A stretch of DNA of 14,419 bases from Verrucomicrobia bacterium 12-59-8. Its GTDB lineage: Bacteria; Verrucomicrobiota; Verrucomicrobiae; Verrucomicrobiales; Verrucomicrobiaceae. A program made the position numbers and the translations under genes. The notes under the pieces were generated by a model. It was not told the DNA's origin and searched no databases. It saw nothing but the letters and a program-made list of their open reading frames with translations. Location of the stretch: positions 9,104 through 23,522 of the forward strand of contig NCCR01000169.1 in the NCBI GenBank assembly GCA_002279765.1. Reading direction: 5' to 3'. Positions 1 to 8,242 of this stretch are shown here, piece by piece; the first letter of the stretch is position 1, and every line of letters starts with the position of its first letter.

Positions 1-92
1 GTTAGGATCACAATTCCCTTCCTTCGTGCGCTGCGAAAAAATCTTCATTGCCCTGCAAGACTCGCCCCGGATAGACTGACTATCTCGAACCT

Positions 93-1265
93 ATGCGCTC
101 TCTCCTCTGCCTGGCCCTCCTCTCTTCCGCTGCTTTTGCCGCTGACACGCACAAGCTGACTCGTGTCTATGAAAAGCTCACCACCGAGCGTCCCATCGCG
201 GTCGTGATCCCGGAAGATGGCAGCGGTCGTGAATTCCTGGCACTCCAGCGCGGGCAGATTCTCATCCTCCCGAAGGACGAGCAGGGTGCTGAGGCCAAGA
301 CCTTCCTCGATCTCTCCCCGCGTGGCATGGAGGCGAAGGATGGCTTCTTTGAAGAAGGGCTCAACGGCCTGGCCTTCCATCCGAAGTTCAAGGACAACGG
401 CCTCTTCTACCTCTGCTACACCATGCAGATGCCCAAGCGCCTCGTCATCACCGAGATGAAGGCCAATGGCGACAAGGCGGATGAAAGCACCGAGCGCTCG
501 CTGCTCGAAATCCCGCTGGTGAACTGGAACCACCACGGCGGCAACATCCTCTTCGGCCCCGACGGCTTCCTCTACATCGGCGTCGGCGACAACTCGAAGC
601 GCAACGGCGAATTGAAGATGTCCCAGCTCAACGCCACGCTCTACGGCAAGATCCTGCGCATCGACGTCAACAAACGTGACTACGCCAAGGCCTACGGCAT
701 CCCCGCCGACAATCCATATGCCAGCGGCGTCAACGCCCTGCCGCAGATCTATGCGAACGGCATCCGCAATCCCTGGGGCCTGAGCTTTGACGCCAAAGGC
801 CACCTCTGGTGCGCGGACGTCGGCCAGGACATCTGGGAAGAGATCAACTGGATCACCAACGGTGGCAACTACGGCTGGAACTTCCGCGAAGGCCCCGCCG
901 CTTTCCCTTTGATGACCGACACACCGCCCGCAGACGCCAAGTTCATCGAGCCCATCCATGCTTACAACCACGCCGACGGCCTCAGCATCACCGGCGGCAT
1001 CGTTTACACCGGCAAGGCTCTGCCTGAGCTGCAAGACGCCTATGTCTATGGCGACTTCATTCTCGGCAAAGTCTGGGCGCTCAAGACCGACGACACTGGC
1101 AAGGAACTGAGCAATGAACTGCTCTACACCAGCCCGCAGACAGCAGCGACCGACCCCAAGAAGAAACCCACCGTGCTGGTCAAGCCCACCGCCTTCTGCG
1201 CCAACGCCGCTGGCGAAATGCTCGTGCTCGACTGGAACGGCGCGATCTACAAGCTGGGCAAATAA
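93..1265 (+). CDS. Secreted PQQ-dependent sugar dehydrogenase (GSDH family)
   Basis: A 390-residue protein of the glucose/sorbosone dehydrogenase beta-propeller family, which oxidises sugars or sugar alcohols in the periplasm using PQQ. A short signal peptide is visible at residues 1-16 (MRSLLCLALLSSAAFA, cleavage before ADTHK). Family blocks follow in order: GLNGLAFHPKF near 90-100, WNHHGGNILFGPDGFLYIGV near 145-164, the IRNPWGLSFD block near 224-233, ADVGQDIWEEINW near 241-253 with GGNYGW following, and GGIVYTGKALPEL near 301-313. The length fits a one-domain member with no fused cytochrome. The ATG at 93 is chosen because it begins the signal peptide directly; no strong Shine-Dalgarno precedes it. 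The next gene, on the same strand 143 bp downstream, encodes an exported haem c protein that could be an electron acceptor, but this is inference. Substrate unknown. Confidence 0.87.
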   Translation: MRSLLCLALLSSAAFAADTHKLTRVYEKLTTERPIAVVIPEDGSGREFLALQRGQILILPKDEQGAEAKTFLDLSPRGMEAKDGFFEEGLNGLAFHPKFKDNGLFYLCYTMQMPKRLVITEMKANGDKADESTERSLLEIPLVNWNHHGGNILFGPDGFLYIGVGDNSKRNGELKMSQLNATLYGKILRIDVNKRDYAKAYGIPADNPYASGVNALPQIYANGIRNPWGLSFDAKGHLWCADVGQDIWEEINWITNGGNYGWNFREGPAAFPLMTDTPPADAKFIEPIHAYNHADGLSITGGIVYTGKALPELQDAYVYGDFILGKVWALKTDDTGKELSNELLYTSPQTAATDPKKKPTVLVKPTAFCANAAGEMLVLDWNGAIYKLGK

Positions 1266-1408
1266 AACGAATTTCCCAATTCGATTTGGGGAGCGCGCTT
1301 GGAAGTTCGCTCTACGGCAGACCCACAGCGCAATTTCTGCACACCTGCCACACGATCAGGGCGAAAGGCTTCGGGTTCTGGATGCGTAATTCTGGACATC
1401 ATCCCCCT

Positions 1409-4400
1409 ATGATGTACAAAACAACCCTTTCGCTGACCTGTGCGGCATTCGCCGCAGTGTCCCTTCATGCCCAGGACGCTGCCGAAAAAATCACCTATCA
1501 GGATCACATCCGCCCGCTGCTGGAGAACAAGTGCTTTTCCTGCCACAATCCCGATAAGAAAAAGGGGGATCTCGATCTGACCAGCTTCGGCGCGCTCATG
1601 AACGGCGGCGGCGGCGGTTCCGTCGTGGATGCCGGCAACGCCGACGGCAGCCGCATCTGGAGCACCTGCGCCAAGAAAGAAGAGCCCTTCATGCCGCCGG
1701 AAGGGGCGCCGCTGGGACAGAAGGATCTCGATCTCATCGCCGCCTGGATCAAAGGCGGCATCCTCGACACCAAGTCGAGCATCGCCAAAAAATCCGCCAA
1801 GCCAAAGGTGGACATGGCGGTCACCGTCACCAGCGGCAAACCCGAAGGCCCCATCGCCAAGCCCGAGCACGTGCTGCTGGAGCCCGTCATCGTCACCCAG
1901 CACACCACCGCTATCACGGCCATGGCCGCCAGCCCGTGGACCTCGCTGATGGCGCTCGCTGCGCCGAAGCAGATCCTGCTCTACGACACCGATACCAAGC
2001 AGCTCGTCGGCATCTTCCCCTACACCGAAGGATATGCGCGCAGCCTGCGCTTCAGCCGCAATGGCTCCCTGCTCGTCATGGGCGGCGGTCGTGCCGGCAA
2101 AAACGGCCACGCCATTGTGTGGGATGTCAAAACCGGCAAACGCATCACCGAAGTCGGCAAAGAGTTCGATCAGGTCATGTCTGCGGACATTAGCCCTGAC
2201 CACAAACTGATCGTCATCGGCAGCCCCTCGAAAAAGGTCAAGGTGTACAACACCGCCACCGGCGAGGAAGAATACGTCATCAACAAGCACACCGAGTGGG
2301 TCATGAGCACCGCCTTCAGCCCCGATGGCGTGCTGCTCGCCACCAGCGACCGCAACGGCAACGTGAACGTGTGGGAAGCCGCCAACGGTGGTGAATTCTA
2401 CCCGCTCGGCCAGCACAAGGCCTCCTGCGTGGACGTTGCTTGGCGCGCCGATTCCAACATCCTCGCCTCCTGCTCCATGGACGGCACGATCAGCACCTGG
2501 GAAATGAACGAAGGCAAGCAGGTCAAAAACTGGGCCGCTCACGGTGGCGGCGTGCAGTCCGTTTCCTTCACGCCGGATGGCAAGATCGTCTCCTCTGGCA
2601 ACGACGGCCTCGTACGCGTCTGGGACATCAACGGCACCAAACTTGCTGAAGCACCCAGCCAGGGCGATCTCGTCACCAAGGTGGTCTCGCTCTTCGATTC
2701 AAAAACCGCCATCTCCGCCAACTGGCGCGGTGAAATCATTCAGTGGACCTTTGGTGCCACGGCGCTCAATGAGAGCGGCCGTTATACCAGCAATCCATCG
2801 CTGATCGCCCAGCGCATCGTGCAGACCGAGCAGCGTCTGGCCGAGCTCACCGCCAAGCTCCCGGCACTGCAGGCAGCCATCAAACCCGCCGAGGCCGATG
2901 CCAAAGCACGCGATGAAGCGCTGGCCAAAGTGCGCGCCGAAGTCGCCGCCACCGAAGCCCGCAGCAAGAATCTCCCTGGAGAAATCGCCAATGACGAAAA
3001 AGCCCTCGCCGCGCTCAAAGCCGCCCGCACCAAGGCCGAGCAGGACAAAGCCGCGCGCACCGCCGCCATCAAAACCCACGCTGAAAAATCCGCCAAGATC
3101 GCCGCGCAGGAAAACGAGCTGGCCCCCATCGCCGCAGAGGCCGCCAAACTGGCCGCTGCTGACAAGACCGTGGCCGACACCAACGCCGCGCTCGAAGCCA
3201 CCAAGAAAGAACTCATTGCCAAAGCAGGCGACGCGGCCCTTCAGGCCAAGCTGAAAGACGCCGAAACCAAGCTCGCCGCAGCCAAGGTCGAGCAGCAGAA
3301 GCTCGCACCAGCCAAAGCCAAGGCCGATCAACTCACCGCTGCAATCACGAAGGCAAAGGCTGAGCTGGGTGCCGCACCAGCTGCTCCTGCGGATCTCGAC
3401 AAGCTCATCGCTGAAACCGACGCCAAGATCAAAGCCACTGCTGATGGCATCGCTGCAAAGAAGGCCGAACTGCCGAAACTGCCCGCGCTCGTCAAAGCCG
3501 GCCCGGACCGCATCAAGAATTCCGAATCCAATGCCGTCACTGGCAAGAACAACCTCGCTGCTGCGCAGAACGCTGCAAAATCCGCGAGCGATGAAATCGG
3601 CATTCTGCAAAAAGTCCCCACCGAATTGAAGGCCGCCCAGTTCAACACCGGCGTGCTCGTCGAGAAGGAAAAACTCGCCAAGCTCGAAGCGGACTTCACC
3701 GACTTCACCGAAGCCAAAAAGGATGCCGAAGCCGCCAAGGTCTCTGCCACCGCGCGTATTGAGGCCTCCAAAAAAGCCATCGCCGATTCCACCACCGCCC
3801 AGCCCGGTCTGGAAGCCGCGCTTAAAAAAGCGCAAGGCGATCAAGCAGGACTCGAAACCACCATCAAGCCCACACGTGACGCCGATGCCGCAGCCGCCGC
3901 CAAGGTGAACGAGCAGAAGGCCGTCATCACCACCAAAGAGGCTGAAATCGCCGCTGCGGCCAAAGCCAAGGATGAAGGCATCGCCGCCGCCAAAAAAGCC
4001 GCTGAGGACATTGCCAAGCTCATCGAAGGCAAGAAGAAGAGCCTCGCTGAAGTGAATGGCAAGCTCGCCGGCCCCGAGAAAGTCGTGAAGGCCAAGCAGG
4101 ATGCCGTGGCTCCGAAAGACGCTGCTCTCGCTGCCGCTAAGAAAGCGCATGCTGATGCCACGGCGGATCTCGCCAATAAAGCGAAGGCAGACAAAGACGC
4201 GGAGGCAGCTCTGGCTGCCGCGACTGCCGCACAGGCCGCTGCTGAAAAAGCCCTGACTGACACCCGCACCAAGCAGAAGCCTGCGGCTGACGCTGTGGCC
4301 GCTGCCAAGAAAGAACTCGCCGCCAAAGCGGGCGATCCCGCCCTCACCGCCAAAGTCGCCGAAGCTGAAAAAGCAGCGGCAGACATCGCCAATGCCATCA

Positions 4401-5035
4401 AGGCCGCTCAGGACGAAGCAGGCGCGAAAAAGAACGCCAGGACCAACGCTGCGAAAGCCCGCGACGTGGCCAAAGCCGCCAACAATCCGCAGAACGTGAA
4501 CAAGGCCCTGGCCGCGATCAAGACCGCCGAGCAGCAGCTTGCCCAAGCCAAGAACGAACTCGCCGCCGCCGAGAAACAGGCCGCCACGCCACGTGCTCAG
4601 CGTGACGCCATTCAGAAGGAGATCGAAGCTCAAGGCAAAGCTCTCGCAGAGAAGCAGGCCATGCCGGCTGCGATTGAAAAGGATTTCGCCGCCAAGATCG
4701 CACCGCTCAATGCCGCCATCGCCGCCGCCAAGACCGCCCTGCCACCGCTGGAGCAGGCCTACGCCGCTGCCCATGGCAAGCTGGACGCTGAGCAGAAGAT
4801 CCTCGACGCTAAGAAAGCGGAGGTCGCGAAAGCGAATGCTGACTTCGAAGGTGCCAAAAAGAAGAAGACCGACGCCGAGGCCACCATCGCCGCCGCCACC
4901 AAGGAAATCCCCGAGAAGGACAAGATCATCGCCGAAGCCACCGCTGAACTCGCCAAGCTCCAGCCTCAGCTCGACCCGATGCGCACCAAAGTGAAGCAGA
5001 TGAACGAGCAGTATCTCACGATGCTGCCGAAGTGA
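1409..5035 (+). CDS. Exported cytochrome c (PSCyt1-type) / WD40 / long coiled-coil fusion protein
   Basis: A 1208-residue protein. The open frame extends upstream to 1286, but the paired ATGs at 1409/1412 begin a clear signal peptide (MYKTTLSLTCAAFAAVSLHAQ), so 1409 is taken as start. Order of domains: signal peptide about 1-21; a planctomycete/verrucomicrobial cytochrome c domain with haem motif CFSCH at 42-46 and probable axial Met in EPFMPPEG (M95); a WD40 propeller at about 165-450, with recognisable blades such as TAFSPDGVLLATSDRNGNVN (301-320), SMDGTISTWE and SSGNDGLVRVWD; then roughly 740 residues (about 465-1208) almost wholly Ala, Lys, Glu, Asp and Gln, predicted as alpha-helical coiled coil. 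No membrane helix is seen after the signal peptide, so the product is probably periplasmic or surface-associated. Cytochrome-WD40 fusions are known in Planctomycetes and Verrucomicrobia; the length of the coiled-coil tail is the unusual part. Function unknown; electron transfer or a scaffold are both possible. Confidence 0.85.
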   Translation: MMYKTTLSLTCAAFAAVSLHAQDAAEKITYQDHIRPLLENKCFSCHNPDKKKGDLDLTSFGALMNGGGGGSVVDAGNADGSRIWSTCAKKEEPFMPPEGAPLGQKDLDLIAAWIKGGILDTKSSIAKKSAKPKVDMAVTVTSGKPEGPIAKPEHVLLEPVIVTQHTTAITAMAASPWTSLMALAAPKQILLYDTDTKQLVGIFPYTEGYARSLRFSRNGSLLVMGGGRAGKNGHAIVWDVKTGKRITEVGKEFDQVMSADISPDHKLIVIGSPSKKVKVYNTATGEEEYVINKHTEWVMSTAFSPDGVLLATSDRNGNVNVWEAANGGEFYPLGQHKASCVDVAWRADSNILASCSMDGTISTWEMNEGKQVKNWAAHGGGVQSVSFTPDGKIVSSGNDGLVRVWDINGTKLAEAPSQGDLVTKVVSLFDSKTAISANWRGEIIQWTFGATALNESGRYTSNPSLIAQRIVQTEQRLAELTAKLPALQAAIKPAEADAKARDEALAKVRAEVAATEARSKNLPGEIANDEKALAALKAARTKAEQDKAARTAAIKTHAEKSAKIAAQENELAPIAAEAAKLAAADKTVADTNAALEATKKELIAKAGDAALQAKLKDAETKLAAAKVEQQKLAPAKAKADQLTAAITKAKAELGAAPAAPADLDKLIAETDAKIKATADGIAAKKAELPKLPALVKAGPDRIKNSESNAVTGKNNLAAAQNAAKSASDEIGILQKVPTELKAAQFNTGVLVEKEKLAKLEADFTDFTEAKKDAEAAKVSATARIEASKKAIADSTTAQPGLEAALKKAQGDQAGLETTIKPTRDADAAAAAKVNEQKAVITTKEAEIAAAAKAKDEGIAAAKKAAEDIAKLIEGKKKSLAEVNGKLAGPEKVVKAKQDAVAPKDAALAAAKKAHADATADLANKAKADKDAEAALAAATAAQAAAEKALTDTRTKQKPAADAVAAAKKELAAKAGDPALTAKVAEAEKAAADIANAIKAAQDEAGAKKNARTNAAKARDVAKAANNPQNVNKALAAIKTAEQQLAQAKNELAAAEKQAATPRAQRDAIQKEIEAQGKALAEKQAMPAAIEKDFAAKIAPLNAAIAAAKTALPPLEQAYAAAHGKLDAEQKILDAKKAEVAKANADFEGAKKKKTDAEATIAAATKEIPEKDKIIAEATAELAKLQPQLDPMRTKVKQMNEQYLTMLPK
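3196..3275 (+). repeat. Internal repeat in coiled-coil region, copy 1
   Basis: Encodes KKELIAKAGDAALQAKL and following residues. It matches the segment at about 4303-4380 (KKELAAKAGDPALTAKV) at both protein and DNA level, including a shared run aagaaagaactc. This suggests that part of the coiled-coil region grew by internal duplication. Confidence 0.6.
4303..4380 (+). repeat. Internal repeat in coiled-coil region, copy 2
   Basis: Second copy of the KKEL-AKAGD-AL-AK motif, about 1.1 kb after copy 1 in the same reading frame. Low-complexity composition makes some similarity expected, but the conserved Gly-Asp within an otherwise Gly-poor helix supports common origin. Confidence 0.6.
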
Positions 5036-5066
5036 TCTCGTGCGGCCTAGTGGCAGCATTCTGACT

Positions 5067-5876
5067 AAAAACATCTCGACACCTGGGGCTTGCCGCTGTT
5101 AAAGGCGCGGCACCTATGAGCGCCTATTTAGTCACCCGCGACGGCCAGGAACTTGGATCCTTTGAAATCCCCCAGATTCTGGCAGGTCTGAAAACCGGCT
5201 TTTTACAAGCCTCCGACTGGGGGTGGCGTGAAGGAATGTCCGGCTGGGAGCAGTTGTCTGAAATCGTCCGCACGACCCAGGCACCGCTGACCAAGACCAT
5301 CTCATCACCCTTGAGCGCTCCGGTCAAAAGGCCTGCCGAGGTGAAGCTGCCAGATGGCCTCAATCCCTACGCCGCACCCATCTCCAATATCCAGGCGGCC
5401 ACCAGCAGCATCGTGCCGCCCAACGTCATTAAGGAACTCACAGGCACCAAGCCCTGGGTGCGGCTCCTTTCCGTCCTGATGTGGCTCGGCTGTTCAGTCT
5501 TTCTGGTGTTCATTGTGATCAATCTCGTCTTCGGCCTTCGGGGTGGCAGCACCTTGATCCAATCTGGCGCGGCAGGGGCCGGGCTGGCGTACATGATTGG
5601 CAGCACCGTGGGCTACTGCATCATGGCATTGCTCATCATCTACCCGACAATGAAGCTGAGCAAGTATGCCTCAAAAATCGGCCGTCTTGCGGACTCACGC
5701 ACCTTCATCGATCTGGCTGCAGCACTCGCGGAGCAGCGTCGTTTTTGGAAGTTCTACGGCATCCTCACCCTCATCTACCTGAGTCTTGCCGCCTTGTTTG
5801 TCGGCCTGGTACTGGCAGGTGTTGGCATGGGCAGCATACCTCGCTGAGCCACGGCGGCGATGGCTTCCCCCGCAGG
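5067..5876 (+). repeat. Tandem gene-duplication unit 1
   Basis: Left copy of an imperfect direct repeat containing the first GYF_2 gene. It starts with aaaacatctcgaca about 49 bp before the ATG and continues about 29 bp past the stop to the shared string ttcccccgcagg. Upstream and downstream flanks match unit 2 (5907-6622), so the duplication covered the whole transcription unit and not only the coding sequence. Confidence 0.8.
5116..5847 (+). CDS. GYF_2-domain membrane protein, copy A
   Basis: A 243-residue protein. Residues 1-51 form a GYF_2 (DUF4339-type) domain: MSAYLVTRDGQELGSF, then a helix with LAGLKTGFL, and the W-REGMSGWEQLSEIV ending. This fold usually binds proline-rich peptides or acts as an adaptor on bacterial membrane proteins. 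A Pro/Ser-rich linker (about 55-108) leads to three predicted membrane helices, about 116-141, 156-178 and 212-236, joined by a charged segment with KLSKYASKIGRL and EQRRFWKF. The membrane part resembles small uncharacterised bacterial families with a TKPWVR start before the first helix. The ATG at 5116 is fixed because the paralogue at 5955 begins with the same residues. The two copies lie 107 bp apart and are probably co-transcribed or each carry their own duplicated upstream region. Precise role unknown. Confidence 0.83.
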   Translation: MSAYLVTRDGQELGSFEIPQILAGLKTGFLQASDWGWREGMSGWEQLSEIVRTTQAPLTKTISSPLSAPVKRPAEVKLPDGLNPYAAPISNIQAATSSIVPPNVIKELTGTKPWVRLLSVLMWLGCSVFLVFIVINLVFGLRGGSTLIQSGAAGAGLAYMIGSTVGYCIMALLIIYPTMKLSKYASKIGRLADSRTFIDLAAALAEQRRFWKFYGILTLIYLSLAALFVGLVLAGVGMGSIPR

Positions 5877-5906
5877 GGATCGAAGCCCACCCCCACCTTC
5901 TGCCTC

Positions 5907-6622
5907 AAAACATCTCGACATCTGGGCATGGTCACTGCTCAGAGCCCGGCACACATGAGCGCCTATTTGGTCACCCGTGAAGGTCAGGAACTTGGCACCT
6001 TCAAAACCTCCAAGATTGAAAAAGGTCTGAAGTCCGGCTTTTTTCGCGAGTCTGATCTGGGCTGGCGTGAAGTGTCCGGCTGGCAGGGATTGACTGAAAT
6101 TGTGGGCACCCCCACCTCGCCACAGACGGAAGTCCCCTCAGGCACCACTCCCGCCAATCCTGACAGCTTCAATCCCTACTCCGCGCCCACCGCCGTGGCT
6201 CAGGCTGGCAGCAGCGGCGTGGTGTCGCTGGAGGTCATGCAGGCTCTCGCAGGCACCAAGCCCTGGGTGCGATTCATTTCAGTTTTGCTGTGGATCGGCT
6301 GCATTCTCTTTCTGCTGTTCCATTTGAACCATCTCTTTTCCGGTGCCCCAGAATCTGTGGCCTACAGGATCGGCTCAACATGCCGCTATGTCCTCATCAT
6401 CTACCCGGCGTTGAAGCTGACCAAGTATGCCTCAAAGATTGCCCACCTCACGGAATCGCGTTCGCTTGCCGATCTGGCTGCAGCTCTCACCGAGCAGCGT
6501 CGTTTCTGGAAGTTCTGCGGCATCCTCACCATCCTTTATGTGTCCATGGACCTGTTGTTTGTCATCGGGGACTTTTTGACCGGTCGTCATTGAGCCAGGG
6601 CGGCACCGCTTTCCCCCGCAGG
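5907..6622 (+). repeat. Tandem gene-duplication unit 2
   Basis: Right copy of the duplicated unit. It opens with the same aaaacatctcgaca box 48 bp before the ATG and closes with the same ttcccccgcagg string after the stop codon. Differences from unit 1 are scattered, indicating an old duplication, and include short in-frame losses inside the gene. Confidence 0.8.
5955..6593 (+). CDS. GYF_2-domain membrane protein, copy B (paralogue)
   Basis: A 212-residue paralogue of the preceding gene. The open frame runs upstream to 5481, but that part overlaps copy A in another frame and is not protein-like; the ATG at 5955 gives MSAYLVTREGQELGTF, matching copy A. The GYF_2 domain occupies about 1-50 and has lost one residue (WREVSGW versus WREGMSGW). 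A shorter linker with a conserved NPYSAP precedes helix 1 (about 101-127). The region matching helix 2 of copy A is about 15 residues shorter and contains Arg residues (AYRIGSTCRYVLIIYP), so this helix may be weak or absent; the last helix (about 184-207) is kept. The copy may therefore have a changed topology. Function unknown; it sits 63 bp before metG, which has its own strong ribosome binding site. Confidence 0.83.
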   Translation: MSAYLVTREGQELGTFKTSKIEKGLKSGFFRESDLGWREVSGWQGLTEIVGTPTSPQTEVPSGTTPANPDSFNPYSAPTAVAQAGSSGVVSLEVMQALAGTKPWVRFISVLLWIGCILFLLFHLNHLFSGAPESVAYRIGSTCRYVLIIYPALKLTKYASKIAHLTESRSLADLAAALTEQRRFWKFCGILTILYVSMDLLFVIGDFLTGRH

Positions 6623-6636
6623 AACACTTGAATTGC

Positions 6637-6650
6637 AGGAGGAAGGGAGG
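6637..6650 (+). promoter_or_regulatory. Strong ribosome binding site deciding the metG start
   Basis: aggaggaagggagg ends 6 bases before the ATG at 6657, good spacing for that start. It argues against the earlier TTG at 6633, which would lie upstream of the site, and against the ATG at 6672, which would be 21 bases away. Confidence 0.7.
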
Positions 6651-6656
6651 CATGGG

Positions 6657-8172
6657 ATGGCGCGCCCAACCATGAAGCCCTACTACATCACCACTGCCAT
6701 TGATTACACCAACGCGCCGCCGCACATCGGCCACGCTTATGAGAAGGTGCTGGCAGACGTCATGGCCCGCTTCCAGCGGCTCAACGGGCGCGAGGTGTAC
6801 TTCCTCACCGGCGTGGATCAGCACGGCCAGAAGGTGCAGAAAAGCGCCGAGAAGGCCGGCCTGACACCGCAGGAGTTCGTCGATGGCGTCACCGCACACT
6901 TCCCCGCGCTCTGGGACAAGCTGAACGTGCGCTACGACGGCTGGGCCGCCACCACGGACATCAAACACAAGCGCGTGGTGCAGGCCATGCTGCAAAAGCT
7001 GCACGACGTAGGCCAGCTCTACAAAAAGAGCTACGGCGGCTTTTACTCCGTGCGTCAGGAACAGTTCCTCACTGACAAAGAACGCGGCCCTGATGGCAAC
7101 TTCGGCGAGGAGTGGGGCGAAGTCGTCGAACTGCAGGAGGAAAACTGGTACTTCCGCCTCAGCGACCACGTCGAGTGGCTCAAAAACTACACCCGTGGCA
7201 ATCCCGATTTCATCTACCCGCCGCACCGCGCCAACGACGTGCTCAATTCGCTCGATGGCAACGCCCAGGACCTCTGCATCTCGCGCCCCCTGGAGCGTCT
7301 GAGCTGGGGCATTCCCCTGCCCTTTGACGAGAAATTCGTGAACTATGTGTGGTTCGATGCGCTGACGAACTACATCAGCTTCGCCGGCTATCTGGCCGAT
7401 GAAGTGGGCAACGAAGGCCTGCCGCAGTTTGAAAAACTCTGGCCTGCGGATGCCGAAGTCATCGGCAAGGACATCCTCGTGCCTGCTCATGCCGTCTATT
7501 GGCCCATCATGCTGCATGCGCTGGGCTTCCCGGACGATCAGATCCCCAAGCTCATCGTCCACGGCTGGTGGAATGTGAAGGGTGCGAAGATGAGCAAGAG
7601 CATCGGCAATGTCATCGACCCGAACGTGCTCTCAGACACCTTCACGCCTGACGGCCTGCGCTACTACCTCATGCGCGACATCGCCACCGGCTACGACGCC
7701 GATTTCAGCGACGAGCGCATCATCATGTCCTACAACAAGGAGCTTGCCGGAGGTCTGGGCAATCTGCTCAACCGCTCCATCAACATGGCGCAGAAGTATC
7801 GCCACCCCGCTCTACCTCGAAAAGATGAACGGCTGGGACATCCACGAAGGCATCGCCGCCGCGTGGAAGATCGTCACACATGCGAATGGGTTTGTGGACA
7901 GCACCAAGCCCTTCTCCCTCGCCAAAGACCCTGAGCAGGCCGCCCGCCTGGACAGCGTGCTCTACCACCTGGCGGAGGCGCTCACGCACGTCAGCGTGCT
8001 GCTCAATCCCATCATGCCCACCGCCATGGCCACCGCCCGCGCGCAGATCGGCTGGGCTCTGCCAGACGGCTTCAAAATCAGCGATTTGAAATGGGGCCTG
8101 CTCTCCAGCGGCCACCAGCTTGGCGCACCTGTGCCGCTGTTTCCGCGTCTGGAAATTGCAGAAGAAAAGTAA
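6657..8172 (+). pseudogene. metG: Methionyl-tRNA synthetase, internal deletion and frame change
   Basis: Class I methionyl-tRNA synthetase, which charges tRNA-Met for initiation and elongation. From the ATG at 6657 the catalytic domain is complete: ITTAIDYTNAPPHIGHAY with the HIGH motif near 23-26, YFLTGVDQHGQ, the substrate block FVNYVWFDALTNY, and KMSKS at 311-315 (GAKMSKSIGNV). There are no zinc-knuckle cysteines, so it is of the Bacillus-like compact type. The frame holds to NLLNRSINMAQKYR at about 7800, then turns into unrelated residues and stops at 7934. The anticodon-binding domain continues in the +1 frame (LYLEKMNGWDIHEGIAAAWK onward, through LAEALTHVSVLLNPIMPT and [10 protein letters not shown]) to the TAA at 8170-8172. 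Against family members, about 25-30 residues between KYR and LYLEKM are also missing. So this is a deletion not divisible by three, either a real mutation or an assembly error; the gene is normally essential. No C-terminal tRNA-binding domain is present. Confidence 0.85.
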
Positions 8173-8242
8173 TTCCAAAAAACCCGACACGATCAATCCT
8201 TGCACCCCCCGCCCTTCTGGCTATGACCAGCGGCGCACCTTG

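Noticed and set aside
1286..1408. N-terminal extension of the cytochrome/WD40 protein
   Set aside because: It would place 41 non-signal-like residues before an evident signal peptide, so the start was moved to 1409.
1247..2542. 431-codon open frame on the - strand
   Set aside because: It lies opposite the cytochrome and WD40 domains and shows only complementary-strand composition, without family motifs.
2699..5074. 791-codon open frame on the - strand opposite the coiled-coil gene
   Set aside because: It is Gly/Leu/Phe-rich with no motif and arises from the Ala/Lys/Glu codon bias of the + strand gene, which has a signal peptide, haem motif and WD40 repeats.
6432..7562. 376-codon open frame on the - strand
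   Set aside because: Antisense to the conserved metG catalytic domain; no recognisable motif.
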